This document shows, piece after piece, positions 43,305-52,614 of a stretch of DNA of 64,000 nt (positions are counted from its first letter, which is position 1; every line of letters starts with the position of its first letter). The position numbers and the translations under genes are program-made. The stretch is from Parasulfitobacter algicola (GTDB lineage: Bacteria > Pseudomonadota > Alphaproteobacteria > Rhodobacterales > Rhodobacteraceae), in contig NZ_JABUFE010000007.1 of NCBI RefSeq assembly GCF_013315265.1, positions 1 to 64,000 on the forward strand. The letters are read 5' to 3'. The notes beneath the pieces are model-generated. The model was not told where the DNA came from. It did no database searches and saw only the letters and a program-made list of their open reading frames with translations.

Positions 43305-44702
43305 TTATACGCTTATCTGTTCCGGCGGATTGTCCAAAAGTGCGCGCAGGCGGTGCATGGCGTCTTCAAATGACGACAGGGCGACATGTGCATTCACTGC
43401 AATACGAACCGCATGAGGCGCGCGTCCATCCCGCAGGGCAAATTCATCTGCAGATCTGATCTGTACGCCCGCGGTTTCGGCGGCACGACAAAACGCGGCG
43501 GCACGCCAGCCAGAAGGTAAATTCAGCCAAACGAATGGTACATCACCATTCCAAACCAGATCAAATCCGCCCAAAACATTGACTGCAACACGAATATAGT
43601 CGCCCACCCTTTCACGGATGCGATGCGCGTATGTTTTTGCCATTGGGTCAGATAGCAAAAGCCGGGTTACTTCGGCAATCGGACGCGCCAAGCCAAAAAA
43701 ACCATATTCAGCGGCGCGGCGCAAATCAGCGGACCGACCTTGTGGTGCAATCGCAAACCCAACACGTAACGACGGCGTTAACGTTTTCGAAATAGACGAA
43801 ACGTGCCACGCACGGTTTGGCATCAAGGCGCGATAACTGGGGGCGATTGGCGTGTTCATGCGGTAACAATCATCTTCAAGAATATCGAAACCCAACCGCC
43901 CGGCGATATCAGCCAGTTTTTTACGTCGCTCAAGGGGGGTATGCTTGCCCGTAGGATTGTGAACTTCTGGTGATGTGCAAAAAATTTGCCCACCGGTTCT
44001 GCGCGCGATTTCTTCAAGGGCTTCGGGAATGACACCATTTTCATCCATAGGAACACCGACCACGTCAGCACGCAATGTTTCCGCAGCACGGCGAAACCCC
44101 GCATAACTAAGATCTTCAACCATAAGAACGGGTTTGGGGCCCGTCAGCGTGGCCTGCAATACAAGTGAAATGGCATTTTGTCCCCCATGCGCCAGTACAA
44201 TATCCTGTTCGCTGATTTGGCCCAGTTGAATGTCATCCAGCCAAGATAAAACCGCTTGTCGAACCGGAAGATACGCATCACGGGTTGGGTAATGCAGGAA
44301 TGCATCAATGTCTGTCGCTTTGGAAATATGGACCAATGCTTGCTTAATGGCATTTACCTGTCCGACATCCGGCAGGCGTGGGCTGAACAGATTTACGCTG
44401 TCTGCTTCGGGTGGTTCGTGCTGTCGGGACCAGACATCATCCAGCAGGCAGGTTGGCTTGGCCGCAACAAAAGTACCGCGCCCGACAACGGCTTCTAAAA
44501 TACCCTGATCTGTCAAAACAGTATAGGCGCGCGCCACGGTACCTGGTGTCATTTCAAGCGACCAGGCCAATTCACGGACGGGGGGTAGTTTCGCACCTGC
44601 TTCCAGTTCACCACTATCAATTGCGGCTTGTATCGCCTTGGCTACGGCCTTGTATTTCGATGACGAAAGGTCGGCAAGAACTGGCCTCCAAATTGTACTC
44701 AA
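43305..44702 (-). CDS. MocR-type regulator: GntR HTH fused to a PLP aminotransferase domain
   Basis: A 465-residue protein. The N-terminal winged helix of GntR type lies at about residues 12-75 (LEAGAKLPPVRELAWSLEMT and GTVARAYTVLTDQGIL). The class I aminotransferase fold follows from about 95, with the PLP Lys in SSISKTLTPSLRVG and the LSWRWV-like dimer elements replaced by DILEDDCYRMNT. MocR proteins use PLP or an aldimine to control amino acid or vitamin B6 genes. It is divergent from a DUF1127 gene across a region with tandem and inverted repeats that are probably its operators. Confidence 0.9.
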   Translation of the reverse strand: MSTIWRPVLADLSSSKYKAVAKAIQAAIDSGELEAGAKLPPVRELAWSLEMTPGTVARAYTVLTDQGILEAVVGRGTFVAAKPTCLLDDVWSRQHEPPEADSVNLFSPRLPDVGQVNAIKQALVHISKATDIDAFLHYPTRDAYLPVRQAVLSWLDDIQLGQISEQDIVLAHGGQNAISLVLQATLTGPKPVLMVEDLSYAGFRRAAETLRADVVGVPMDENGVIPEALEEIARRTGGQIFCTSPEVHNPTGKHTPLERRKKLADIAGRLGFDILEDDCYRMNTPIAPSYRALMPNRAWHVSSISKTLTPSLRVGFAIAPQGRSADLRRAAEYGFFGLARPIAEVTRLLLSDPMAKTYAHRIRERVGDYIRVAVNVLGGFDLVWNGDVPFVWLNLPSGWRAAAFCRAAETAGVQIRSADEFALRDGRAPHAVRIAVNAHVALSSFEDAMHRLRALLDNPPEQISV

Positions 44703-44809
44703 TACAATACTCCTATAGACTGATACATTTTACTTTTGTATCCATATATTGTATCCATATATTTGGCAATAATGCCCCATTGTGTCAATACAATTTAAGG
44801 AATTGTCCC
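44691..44809. promoter_or_regulatory. divergent operator region with tandem 13-mers and attgt/acaat inverted repeats
   Basis: Two perfect adjacent copies of tgtatccatatat occupy 44737-44749 and 44750-44762. Flanking them are two inverted repeats: attgt-N7-acaat at 44692-44708, over the start of the MocR gene, and attgt-N6-acaat at 44779-44794, just before the DUF1127 gene. Direct repeats plus inverted half-sites are typical of MocR-controlled divergent promoters. AAGGAATTG precedes the ATG at 44810. Confidence 0.75.
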
Positions 44810-45031
44810 ATGACATACGCACGCAGACAACAGATCGACTTTCTTGCCAATCGGCCTTTGACGCCGCTTTCGCAACTGGCGGTAACTGTGGCTGTGACGC
44901 TGGTCAAATGGAACGAACGTCGATGCAGCCGCATTGCCCTGAAACATCTGGACGATCATCTTTTAAAAGATATCGGTTTGAATCGCGACGACGCCCTTCA
45001 TGAGGCCCGTCGCGTGTTCTGGCGCGACTAA
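44810..45031 (+). CDS. DUF1127 domain protein, 73 aa
   Basis: A 73-residue basic protein from ATG at 44810; the long open frame upstream is only an overlap with the opposite gene. The DUF1127 motif is at the C-terminus: RIALKHLDDHLLKDIGLNRDDAL followed by EARRVFW, an Arg-rich helix pair. In alphaproteobacteria such small proteins bind RNA or affect sRNA and phosphate metabolism. Its promoter region carries probable MocR operators. A strong terminator follows 25 bases later. Confidence 0.88.
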   Translation: MTYARRQQIDFLANRPLTPLSQLAVTVAVTLVKWNERRCSRIALKHLDDHLLKDIGLNRDDALHEARRVFWRD

Positions 45032-45056
45032 TCCCTGACGTGCCAGACCTCTTCCT

Positions 45057-45083
45057 GACCCGGCTTCGCGCCGGGTCTTTTTT
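45057..45083 (+). terminator. rho-independent terminator after the DUF1127 gene
   Basis: Stem gacccggc (45057-45064) and gccgggtc (45070-45077), loop ttcgc, followed by six T. The convergent thioesterase gene ends at 45085, directly next to it, so the terminator may act on the plus-strand transcript only. Confidence 0.95.
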
Positions 45084-45084
45084 G

Positions 45085-45495
45085 TTATTGATCCGGCGGA
45101 ATTGAATACGTCAGCGTCGCGCGCGCCACCGGATCAGGCTTTCCATCGCTGTACAAAAGCGTGTCGCCCACCGCTAAGACACGTCCCATTTTCAACAGCT
45201 TAGCATGACAGATCAGATCCGTATTCGCCGCAGGCTTTCGCATGAAATCAATTGAGCAATTGGTCGTCACCGCCAATGCCTTGGGCCCAATCCGGGCCAA
45301 AATGGCAGCGTAAACAGCAACATCCGCCAAAGCAAACATGCTGGGCCCCGACACTGTGCCACCGGGCCGCAAATGTCGATCTGCCGTCTTTAATCGAACG
45401 ACCACACCACTTTCAGACACCTCATCAAAAATGAAATCATCTGAGACTTGCGGAAATACGTCCTGCAGAAACGCCTTAAGCGCCGTTTTATCCAT
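45085..45495 (-). CDS. PaaI family hotdog-fold thioesterase
   Basis: A 136-residue protein from ATG at 45495 (a GTG three codons earlier is possible). The hotdog signature is HLRPGGTVSGPSMFALADVAVYAAIL, where PaaI proteins have H-x-N-x-x-G...H-G-G...D. The catalytic Asp sits in ALADVA. It would hydrolyse acyl- or aryl-CoA thioesters. It starts 14 bases after the enoyl-CoA hydratase stop, so the two are probably one operon for CoA-ester metabolism. Confidence 0.88.
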   Translation of the reverse strand: MDKTALKAFLQDVFPQVSDDFIFDEVSESGVVVRLKTADRHLRPGGTVSGPSMFALADVAVYAAILARIGPKALAVTTNCSIDFMRKPAANTDLICHAKLLKMGRVLAVGDTLLYSDGKPDPVARATLTYSIPPDQ

Positions 45496-45509
45496 AGCAA
45501 GCACGGTGA

Positions 45510-46289
45510 TCAGCGACCTTCGAATTGCGCAGGGCGTTTTTCAGTAAAGGCAATGACGCCTTCTTTGAAATCTCGGGTTTTGCCGCAATCACCTTGCAAA
45601 TGCGCTTCAAGCGCAAGCTGTTCTTCCAACGAATTCTGGAACGTCCCGCGTATGGCGGATTTAATATGACGGTACGCAACGGTTGGACCTTTGGCCAACT
45701 GCTGCGCACGCGCGCGCCAATGGCTGGCAAAATCTGCGTCGGGCACAGCATCCCAGATCATGCCCCAATCACTGGCTTGGCGCGCTGAAATCTTGTCGCT
45801 GAACAAGGCCGCACCCATCGCCTTGGCAAACCCCATTTGTCGCGGCAACCAATAGGTACCGCCTGCATCAGGCATCAACCCGATGCGGGTAAACGCCTGA
45901 AGGAAATAAGCGCTTTCGCTGGCGATCACGACATCTGCAGCCAATGCCAGATTTGCGCCCGCACCCGCCGCAGGCCCGTTTACAGCACAGACCGACGGGA
46001 TGTTGCAGTCAAAAATCGCACGCAGCATCGGCACATATTCTTCGCGCAGTGTCCGTTCAAGATCTAGATCAGCGGCAGTTGACGTGCGATCCCCCAGATC
46101 CTGCCCAGAACAAAACGCACGGCCCGCACCAGTCATCACAATCACACGCGCATTCTTTTCGGAATATTGGAATGCATCCTGAATTTCGGCCCGCATTTGC
46201 GTGTTCAGCGCATTCATCACGTCAGGGCGGTTCAGCGTCAGAACGGCCAGATCGTCGGTTATATCCAGGGTAATGGTGTCGTAATGCAT
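45510..46289 (-). CDS. enoyl-CoA hydratase/isomerase, PaaG-like
   Basis: A 259-residue crotonase-fold enzyme. The oxyanion-hole stretches are GAGRAFCSGQDLGDR and AVNGPAAGAGANLALAADVV; the region RIGLMPDAGGTYWLPRQMG follows, with Asp at the position used by PaaG-type 1,2-epoxyphenylacetyl-CoA isomerases (PDAGG instead of PEAGG). Together with the PaaI-like thioesterase next to it this suggests aromatic or other CoA-ester degradation. No other paa genes are in the window, so the substrate is open. Confidence 0.88.
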   Translation of the reverse strand: MHYDTITLDITDDLAVLTLNRPDVMNALNTQMRAEIQDAFQYSEKNARVIVMTGAGRAFCSGQDLGDRTSTAADLDLERTLREEYVPMLRAIFDCNIPSVCAVNGPAAGAGANLALAADVVIASESAYFLQAFTRIGLMPDAGGTYWLPRQMGFAKAMGAALFSDKISARQASDWGMIWDAVPDADFASHWRARAQQLAKGPTVAYRHIKSAIRGTFQNSLEEQLALEAHLQGDCGKTRDFKEGVIAFTEKRPAQFEGR

Positions 46290-46346
46290 CTTTGATCCTT
46301 CGGTCGCGGTCGATGCACCCTAACGAGTTTTGCACGCAGCGTGCAA

Positions 46347-46796
46347 TTAGTCTTTCAGAAGTTCCGCTAAGCGCTTTTTTTCGTCTTCGTTCAAAGACGC
46401 TTCGGATGTTTCAGTCTGCCGCCCACGCAAATAGACAAATGCAATAATCAATGCAAAAAGCAGCATGATCGGACCGGATACCCATAATATCATATTAGAT
46501 CCCGTCATCGTCGGCCGCAGCAATACATATTCGCCATAACGATTAACAACAAAGTCCATGACCTGTTCATCACTATCGCCTGCGACCAGGCGTTCGCGCA
46601 CTAAAATGCGCAGATCACGGGCCAGATCCGCATTGGATTCGTCGATGTTTTCGTTTCGGCACACCAGACAGCGCAGATCATCAGACAAGGCCCGCGCACG
46701 TTCTTCCAAAACCGGGTCTGAAAGCACTTCGTCAGGCTGCACCGCAAAAACAGGTGCAGCGATCAAACACAGGATCAAAAGCAGACGCGCCATCAT
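46347..46796 (-). CDS. ccmH: cytochrome c maturation protein CcmH (CcmL type)
   Basis: A 149-residue protein from ATG at 46796; a longer open frame would run inside ccmF. The signal peptide ends APVFAVQ, the redox motif is LRCLVCR with Cys43 and Cys46, and one C-terminal membrane helix lies at about 102-125. It reduces apocytochrome c for heme attachment in the periplasm. It overlaps the ccmF stop by 4 bases. A short hairpin (ttgcacg/cgtgcaa, 46330-46346) follows its stop and may end the operon. Confidence 0.95.
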   Translation of the reverse strand: MMARLLLILCLIAAPVFAVQPDEVLSDPVLEERARALSDDLRCLVCRNENIDESNADLARDLRILVRERLVAGDSDEQVMDFVVNRYGEYVLLRPTMTGSNMILWVSGPIMLLFALIIAFVYLRGRQTETSEASLNEDEKKRLAELLKD

Positions 46797-48916
46797 TCTG
46801 CGGGAACCGCGTTTGGCACGCGGGTTTTGCGTGCACCCGCACCAATACGATGCCGACGATCGCTTAGGGATAAGCCACCGCCCAAGGCCATAATAATCGA
46901 TCCGGCCCAAATCCAATTGGCAAAGGGCTTGATATAGGTTCGTACGGCCCAGCCACCGTTCGCCTGCGGATCACCGATAACCAGATAGACATCACGCAGA
47001 ATACCGTTCTTGATCGCCGCTTCGGTGGTTGGCATGTTTGCCACAGGATAGAACCGCTTTTCAGGCCTTAGTACTTCAACTTGGCGGCCATTTCGATAGA
47101 CGATCATTTCAGCCATTGTGGTGATGTAATTCGGCCCTTCGGCCCTTTGAACATTGCGCAACTCAATCTCGTGGATGCCGACATCGAACCGATCCCCGAT
47201 CTGGGCCACACGGATATCTTCCTGCTGCCAGGCCATCAACCCCGCCACGCCAAATATCGTGATCCCAAACCCGGCATGTGCGACAGCCTTGCCCCAATCG
47301 GCCCGCGGCAGACCGGCTAAACGACGCAGACGCGCACCACTTTTACCGGATCGTTGCCAAAGCTCCGTGATTGCTGCAAAGACCACCCAAGCACCCAAGG
47401 CGAGTCCCAGCGGGCCAAGAACAGATTGTCCGGTCTGAATTGTGAACACCAGCGCAATCAACGACACACCCAGAATAAATGCCGGGATAATGAATTTCGA
47501 AAGCTGTTCAAGTGTTTCGCGCTGCCACAGAAAAAGGATCATCGCAATGATGGCCACATAAATCGGGATACGAATGGACAAGCCCGCCTCGATCACAACC
47601 GCCAGAATAAGAAGGACAAAGCTAATGATCAGCGCTGGCAACAACAGCGGCATGATCTTTTCCATCCGCCCGCGTTTCCACGGTAAAAGGGATCCGAACG
47701 GAATAGCAATGGCCAGTAAAACCATAAAGGGTGTGAAGGCCTGATTAAAAAACGGCGGCCCCACACTGAGTTTCCGATCAAAAAGCAGATCAGCAACCAA
47801 CGGCCACATTGTTCCGATGAACACGATAAAGCAACTGACTGCCAGCAAAACGTTGTTGATAACCAAAGCACTTTCGCGGCTGACTAAGGAAAAGACACCT
47901 TTTGCCTCCATGGCGGATGCACGGATCGCGAATAACACCAATGCACCGCCCATGAAGATGGCCGTGATTATCAGCAGATATACCCCGCGTTCGGGATCAT
48001 TTGCAAAGGCATGTACCGATGTCAGAACCCCAGATCGCACGATAAACGCACCGATCAGCGAAAACCCAAATGCCAGGATTGCCAAAAGAATTGTCCAGCT
48101 TTTCAGCGCCTCGCGTTTTTCGACAACAATGGCCGAATGCAACAGAGCCGCAGCGATTAACCAAGGCATAAAGCTGGCATTTTCAACAGGGTCCCAGAAC
48201 CAGAACCCGCCCCAACCCAATTCATAGTATGCCCACCACGATCCAAGGGCGATACCAATGGTCAAAAATACCCAGGCTGCCAATGTCCAAGGCCGCACCC
48301 ACCGGCCCCACGCCGCATCAACGCGCCCCTCGATCAGGGCGGCGACAGCGAAAGAAAAGCTCATCGAAAGACCGACATACCCAAGGTATAAAAATGGCGG
48401 ATGAAATGCCAAGCCTGGATCTTGCAAAAGCGGGTTCAGATCTTGCCCATCAAATGGCGGAACAGCCATACGAATAAACGGGTTGGATGTGAAAATAATG
48501 AACGCAAAAAAGGCAACAGCCACAGCACTTTGCACAGCCAAGACCCGTGCGCGCAATGTGGGTGGCAGCCCCCCACCGAACCAAGCGGCCATGGCCCCAA
48601 ACAATGTCAGGATCAAAACCCAAAGCAGCATTGACCCTTCGTGATTGCCCCAAACACCTGTGATCTTATACAACATCGGCTTTGCCGTGTGCGAATTCAA
48701 CGTCACAAGCTGAAGTGAAAAATCAGACACAACAAACGCATAAGTCAAAGCTGCAAAAGCAAATCCTGTCAGCAGAAATTGCGCTGTCGCGGCCGGTTCG
48801 GCCACGGCCATCCAATCACGTCGATTATAAGATGCGCCGACAAGCGGAACGATCATCTGAACAATGGCAACAGCAAAGGCCAGAATAAGGGCGAAATGTC
48901 CAAGCTCGGTTATCAT
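46793..48916 (-). CDS. ccmF: cytochrome c-type biogenesis protein, heme lyase
   Basis: A 707-residue membrane protein from ATG at 48916 (MITELGHFALIL), the start usual in the family; a start 12 codons upstream is less likely. It has about 15 helices, the WWD-type heme region WWAYYELGWGGFWFWDPVEN and the motif WGNHEGSMLLW. It joins heme delivered by CcmE to apocytochromes with CcmH. In this genome ccmE and ccmF are separated by a holin and an endolysin gene. The many c-type cytochromes in the formate locus depend on it. Confidence 0.96.
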   Translation of the reverse strand: MITELGHFALILAFAVAIVQMIVPLVGASYNRRDWMAVAEPAATAQFLLTGFAFAALTYAFVVSDFSLQLVTLNSHTAKPMLYKITGVWGNHEGSMLLWVLILTLFGAMAAWFGGGLPPTLRARVLAVQSAVAVAFFAFIIFTSNPFIRMAVPPFDGQDLNPLLQDPGLAFHPPFLYLGYVGLSMSFSFAVAALIEGRVDAAWGRWVRPWTLAAWVFLTIGIALGSWWAYYELGWGGFWFWDPVENASFMPWLIAAALLHSAIVVEKREALKSWTILLAILAFGFSLIGAFIVRSGVLTSVHAFANDPERGVYLLIITAIFMGGALVLFAIRASAMEAKGVFSLVSRESALVINNVLLAVSCFIVFIGTMWPLVADLLFDRKLSVGPPFFNQAFTPFMVLLAIAIPFGSLLPWKRGRMEKIMPLLLPALIISFVLLILAVVIEAGLSIRIPIYVAIIAMILFLWQRETLEQLSKFIIPAFILGVSLIALVFTIQTGQSVLGPLGLALGAWVVFAAITELWQRSGKSGARLRRLAGLPRADWGKAVAHAGFGITIFGVAGLMAWQQEDIRVAQIGDRFDVGIHEIELRNVQRAEGPNYITTMAEMIVYRNGRQVEVLRPEKRFYPVANMPTTEAAIKNGILRDVYLVIGDPQANGGWAVRTYIKPFANWIWAGSIIMALGGGLSLSDRRHRIGAGARKTRVPNAVPAE

Positions 48917-48985
48917 GAACCAAGTTATAGGCACAAAGCGCAGCCTCGCCAATGGGCTGCGCTGACTTGTCCATCACGAATGTGT

Positions 48986-49561
48986 TTAAGCGCGCTTACG
49001 CCGCCAGTCAGACAAGGCTGGATTGTTTTCAAGTTCTAAGGCTTCAAGCGTCAGACTGGCATCTGGCCCTGTTGAAGCAACGCCGGGGGCCTGTGCCGCA
49101 AGTTCCTTCAAAACGCGTGTATTTTCAACAACCTGCGGAACACGCGCCATAGTTTCGGTGATGGATTTCTGAAATTCCTGGCTTTTCAGTTGATGTCGTG
49201 CACCGAAATAAAAGCTGACGATCGCGCCTAAAAGCCACCATAGCGGTTCTGGCACCAAAGCAATGCCCTGCATGCGACTGGCAAACCAGATCGGATCCAC
49301 CATTGCTGCGACAAACAGCCCCAACGTACCCAAAGCCAATGCCGGTCGCGGCAACCGATTCACACCGTCCATAAAACGGTCAAAGCCACCTTGGCGTTGT
49401 ACCGCAAATTCACTGCTGTGCTGTTGCAGTGCCTGTGCCCGCAAAGTGGCGTCCCTGCCCGCACCCGCTTCGGCGTTTTCAAAGAATACTTCGGCTGTTT
49501 CTTTGACAACGTTTCGACCGCCGCCAAAAATTACACTGAAAAATCGTTCAATCATGCCCAT
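48986..49561 (-). CDS. holin family protein, probable gene transfer agent lysis
   Basis: A 191-residue protein from ATG at 49561, with AGGAGAG in front. Two or three short hydrophobic stretches lie at about 70-88 (ALALGTLGLFVAAMV) and 100-122 (PLWWLLGAIVSFYFGA); the ends are charged and hydrophilic. It matches the 3-TM holin family that is paired with an N-acetylmuramidase in Rhodobacterales. It overlaps the muramidase gene by 10 bases. Known from Rhodobacter capsulatus: a holin/endolysin pair outside the main cluster releases gene transfer agents. The same job here is inferred. Confidence 0.85.
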   Translation of the reverse strand: MGMIERFFSVIFGGGRNVVKETAEVFFENAEAGAGRDATLRAQALQQHSSEFAVQRQGGFDRFMDGVNRLPRPALALGTLGLFVAAMVDPIWFASRMQGIALVPEPLWWLLGAIVSFYFGARHQLKSQEFQKSITETMARVPQVVENTRVLKELAAQAPGVASTGPDASLTLEALELENNPALSDWRRKRA

Positions 49562-50163
49562 GATGCAACTCTCCTTGCGTGCTCTGCTTGGGTCAGGTGG
49601 TATTTTGGCGAAATGAATTCCTCGGCTCGGATAATCCAACCCCCTTTGCCTCCGTCGCGGCGGCGCGCAAATTTGCGCGATTGTGGGCGCGCATCACCCA
49701 AACGATAGTAATAATTGCGGCGAGCGATCCCATAAGCATCGGCTAGATGATCCGGCGCCGATGCATAGGCCGCATCCGTTGCCGCAATCGTTTGTGGACC
49801 GATTGCACCATCTACCGTTACAGGTTGTCCCATCTCGACCAGAAGCCGTTGCAGGATTTTCACGGCATTGCTGCCAGCGTTGACGTACATATCGAACACG
49901 GATGCCTGCAGCACCTTTGGTAACGCCGCGATCCGGGGGCGATTGAAGTAATGTTTCACAAAAATTTCGACCGCCTGCGCCTGCGTCAACCGCCGAACAT
50001 CCGCTTGTGTCACACGGCCATCGCCGGTCAGATCCATCCCCAAACCGCGCATCGTATGGATCGTAACACCATAATTGGTCGCACCGCCCGGATCATCGGG
50101 ATCATTCACATAGCCGCCTTCACGCACGACTATTTCTTCTGCAATATCGGATACAGTTTGCAT
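49552..50163 (-). CDS. holin-associated N-acetylmuramidase (GH108 endolysin)
   Basis: A 203-residue endolysin from ATG at 50163. The GH108 catalytic motif is at the start: EEIVVREGGYVNDPDDPGG with Glu15, then TNYGVT. The C-terminal half (about 105-170) is a peptidoglycan-binding PG_binding_3 domain (QPVTVDGAIGPQTIAA). It has no signal peptide and needs the holin to reach the wall. It and the holin are inserted between ccmE and ccmF in the same orientation. No other phage genes are present, which favours a gene transfer agent lysis pair over a prophage remnant. Confidence 0.9.
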   Translation of the reverse strand: MQTVSDIAEEIVVREGGYVNDPDDPGGATNYGVTIHTMRGLGMDLTGDGRVTQADVRRLTQAQAVEIFVKHYFNRPRIAALPKVLQASVFDMYVNAGSNAVKILQRLLVEMGQPVTVDGAIGPQTIAATDAAYASAPDHLADAYGIARRNYYYRLGDARPQSRKFARRRDGGKGGWIIRAEEFISPKYHLTQAEHARRVASWA

Positions 50164-50216
50164 CTGCCTATGCCCCATTTTTGGTTAACTGAGGGGCAAA
50201 AGATGCGTAACGAAGG

Positions 50217-50675
50217 TTAATTCGTCCCTATCTCAGCGTTCGGGTCCTGATAGACACCTTGCTCTTTCAGGGCATCAATCACCTCGGCCGGCATATAAGT
50301 TTCGTCGTGGCGCGCCAAAATTTCGGTTGCTTGAAACGTGCCATCAATTAAGCGCCCGGTCCCAACCATCCCTTCGCCTTCGCCGAAAAGATCAGGTAGA
50401 ACGCCGGTATAGGCGACAGGCACTGAAGCACCACCATCGGTAACCCTGAATGTGATGGTTTCGCCTTGATCACGCACCAACGTTCCTTCTTCAACCAATC
50501 CACCAATTCGAAAAATCTCAGCCGAGGATGGAGGGGATTCAGCGATCTCACTCGGGGCACGAAAGAATTGAAACGCATCCCGACTGGCGTACCAAGTCAG
50601 TGCAAACGAAACGACCAACGCAAGTGAAATGATAAAAATCACCTGAATGCGTCGCTGTTTTTTCAGTGATTTCAT
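50217..50675 (-). CDS. ccmE: cytochrome c maturation heme chaperone
   Basis: A 152-residue protein with an N-terminal anchor helix (VIFIISLALVVSFALTWYA, about 12-30) and an OB-fold periplasmic domain. The heme-binding His123 is in ARHDETYMP, with the conserved Tyr127. It carries heme from CcmC to CcmF. It lies 7 bases downstream of argC and may be read from the argC promoter. Confidence 0.96.
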   Translation of the reverse strand: MKSLKKQRRIQVIFIISLALVVSFALTWYASRDAFQFFRAPSEIAESPPSSAEIFRIGGLVEEGTLVRDQGETITFRVTDGGASVPVAYTGVLPDLFGEGEGMVGTGRLIDGTFQATEILARHDETYMPAEVIDALKEQGVYQDPNAEIGTN

Positions 50676-50682
50676 CGTACCC

Positions 50683-51711
50683 TCATGGAAAGACCGGGAC
50701 CATCATCAGACCCATTGTTTCATCCAGATTTAACATCAGGTTTGCATTCTGCAAGGCCTGCCCACTTGATCCTTTGGTCAAATTATCAAGTGCCGCAATC
50801 ACAACAGCACGTCCTTCGATGCGGTCCGCCACGGCCCCGATATGGCAGAAGTTCGACCCACGAACATGCCGCGTCGAAGGATGCTGCCCAAAGGGCAAAA
50901 CCTCGATAAAGACTTCGTTTGCATATGCATCGGACAGCGTTTGGTAAATTTTTTCGGCATCCCCTTGAACATAGACTGTCGCCAGAATACCGCGATTGGC
51001 AGGCAGCAGATGTGGCGTAAACTGTACTTTGATCTCACGTCCGGCAATTGCAGAAAACTCCTGATCGAACTCGGCCAAATGCCGATGGACACCACCCACA
51101 CTATACGCATGTGCGCCTTCACTTAGTTCGGCATGTAACAAGTTTTCTTTTAGCGACCGTCCCGCCCCGCTGACCCCAGTTTTAAGATCAATGATGATAT
51201 TATCCAAATCAATTGCGCCGGCCTTGATCAAGGGGCGCAAAGCGTACTGGCCCGTTGCCGCATTACAGCCCGTTCCAGCCACAAGGCGTGCGCTCGTAAT
51301 CTGGTCACGATAGAATTCGGTTAATCCATAAACCGCTTCGCTTTGCAAATCGGTTGCAGCATGCGGTTTACCGTACCACTTTTTATAATCGTCAGGATCA
51401 CGCAGGCGAAAATCAGCAGATAAATCAACAATCTTCATATCCGCAGGCAAATTGCTGATTACGGCTTGCGATGTCACATGCGGCAACGCGCAAAAGACCA
51501 AATCAACACAGCTGAAATCGATATCGTCGATCTTTTGTAGTATAGGCAAAGACAAATGTCGCAGATGAGGAAATACATCTGCCATCGCCATTCCGGCTTT
51601 GCGATCCGCAGACAAAGCCACAATCGTCATCGAGGGATGCGTGGCGATCAAACGAATAAGCTCTGCGCCGGTGTAACCACTGGCCCCAAGAATTGCGATA
51701 TTGTGGGTCAT
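50683..51711 (-). CDS. argC: N-acetyl-gamma-glutamyl-phosphate reductase
   Basis: A 342-residue ArgC. The Rossmann motif [15 protein letters not shown] is at the start and the catalytic Cys149 is in [16 protein letters not shown]. It reduces N-acetylglutamyl phosphate with NADPH in arginine synthesis. The gene is the first of the run argC-ccmE-muramidase-holin-ccmF-ccmH. The upstream gap to murI is 90 bases. Confidence 0.97.
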   Translation of the reverse strand: MTHNIAILGASGYTGAELIRLIATHPSMTIVALSADRKAGMAMADVFPHLRHLSLPILQKIDDIDFSCVDLVFCALPHVTSQAVISNLPADMKIVDLSADFRLRDPDDYKKWYGKPHAATDLQSEAVYGLTEFYRDQITSARLVAGTGCNAATGQYALRPLIKAGAIDLDNIIIDLKTGVSGAGRSLKENLLHAELSEGAHAYSVGGVHRHLAEFDQEFSAIAGREIKVQFTPHLLPANRGILATVYVQGDAEKIYQTLSDAYANEVFIEVLPFGQHPSTRHVRGSNFCHIGAVADRIEGRAVVIAALDNLTKGSSGQALQNANLMLNLDETMGLMMVPVFP

Positions 51712-51801
51712 ATGCCGCCCTTTTCACGTCAACTTACGTCTAAGCAGCACATGACATATTGGCAAGAGCCGCCCCGATTACAACGCGTTTTATAGTTATT
51801 T

Positions 51802-52614
51802 TTATGCTGCCACAAACTCTATCCGTCGCTTCAGGAATTGCGTAGCTTTGTCAGACACGCGCGCCGGATCGCCGGTGGTTAAAAATAACGATTGTTCGCC
51901 ATGACCCAGCATTTTTGGGTGTCGCTTCAGATAATCTGCAAGACTTTCAGCAACAAGTTTGGCTTGGGAATACACCTGAACATCTGGGCCAAGCGCATCC
52001 TGAAAAGTCTGTTCCATCAACGGATAATGTGTGCAGCCCAAAATTGCGGCTTCCGGGTTTGGCATCTTGCGTTTCAAGGCATCCACATGCGATCGCACCA
52101 GTGCTTCGGCCAAAATTTCATCACCATCTTCAATTGCATCAACAACACCGCCACAGGCCTGTGCTTCGACATCCACGCCAATCGCACGAAATGCCAATTC
52201 GCGCTGGAAGGCACGGCTGGACACAGTCGCGGGGGTGGCAAAAAGTGCCACATGCTTCACAGCGACCTCACGCGGTGGGGAATTGTCGCCCCACTGCCGC
52301 TCTGTCAGGGCTTCGATCAACGGTACAAAGACACCGAGCACACGCTTTTCAGGCGGTATCCAGCTTTCCTGCATTCGCCGCAATGCAGCCGCCGATGCCG
52401 TATTACAAGCCAGAATAACCAGATCACAGCCCACATCCCAAAGACGTTCGACCGCCTTGGTTGTCAGATCATAAACGTCATCCGCGTCACGCACCCCATA
52501 GGGCGCGTGAATATGGTCACCGAAATAAACAAACGGAACATCAGGCAGGCGTTTGGACACGGCTTCAAGAACCGTCAAGCCGCCCATACCGCTATCGAAA
52601 ATACCAACTGCCAT
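51802..52614 (-). CDS. murI: glutamate racemase
   Basis: A 270-residue MurI. The motif [14 protein letters not shown] is at the start; the two catalytic Cys are Cys70 in [11 protein letters not shown] and Cys194 in GCTHYPLM. It makes D-glutamate for peptidoglycan. Its start overlaps the last base of the acyltransferase gene upstream, so the two are co-transcribed. Confidence 0.97.
   Translation of the reverse strand: MAVGIFDSGMGGLTVLEAVSKRLPDVPFVYFGDHIHAPYGVRDADDVYDLTTKAVERLWDVGCDLVILACNTASAAALRRMQESWIPPEKRVLGVFVPLIEALTERQWGDNSPPREVAVKHVALFATPATVSSRAFQRELAFRAIGVDVEAQACGGVVDAIEDGDEILAEALVRSHVDALKRKMPNPEAAILGCTHYPLMEQTFQDALGPDVQVYSQAKLVAESLADYLKRHPKMLGHGEQSLFLTTGDPARVSDKATQFLKRRIEFVAA

Noticed and set aside
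48986-50163. Prophage remnant
   Set aside because: Only a holin and an endolysin are present, inserted in intact ccm gene order, with no integrase, capsid or regulatory phage genes nearby.
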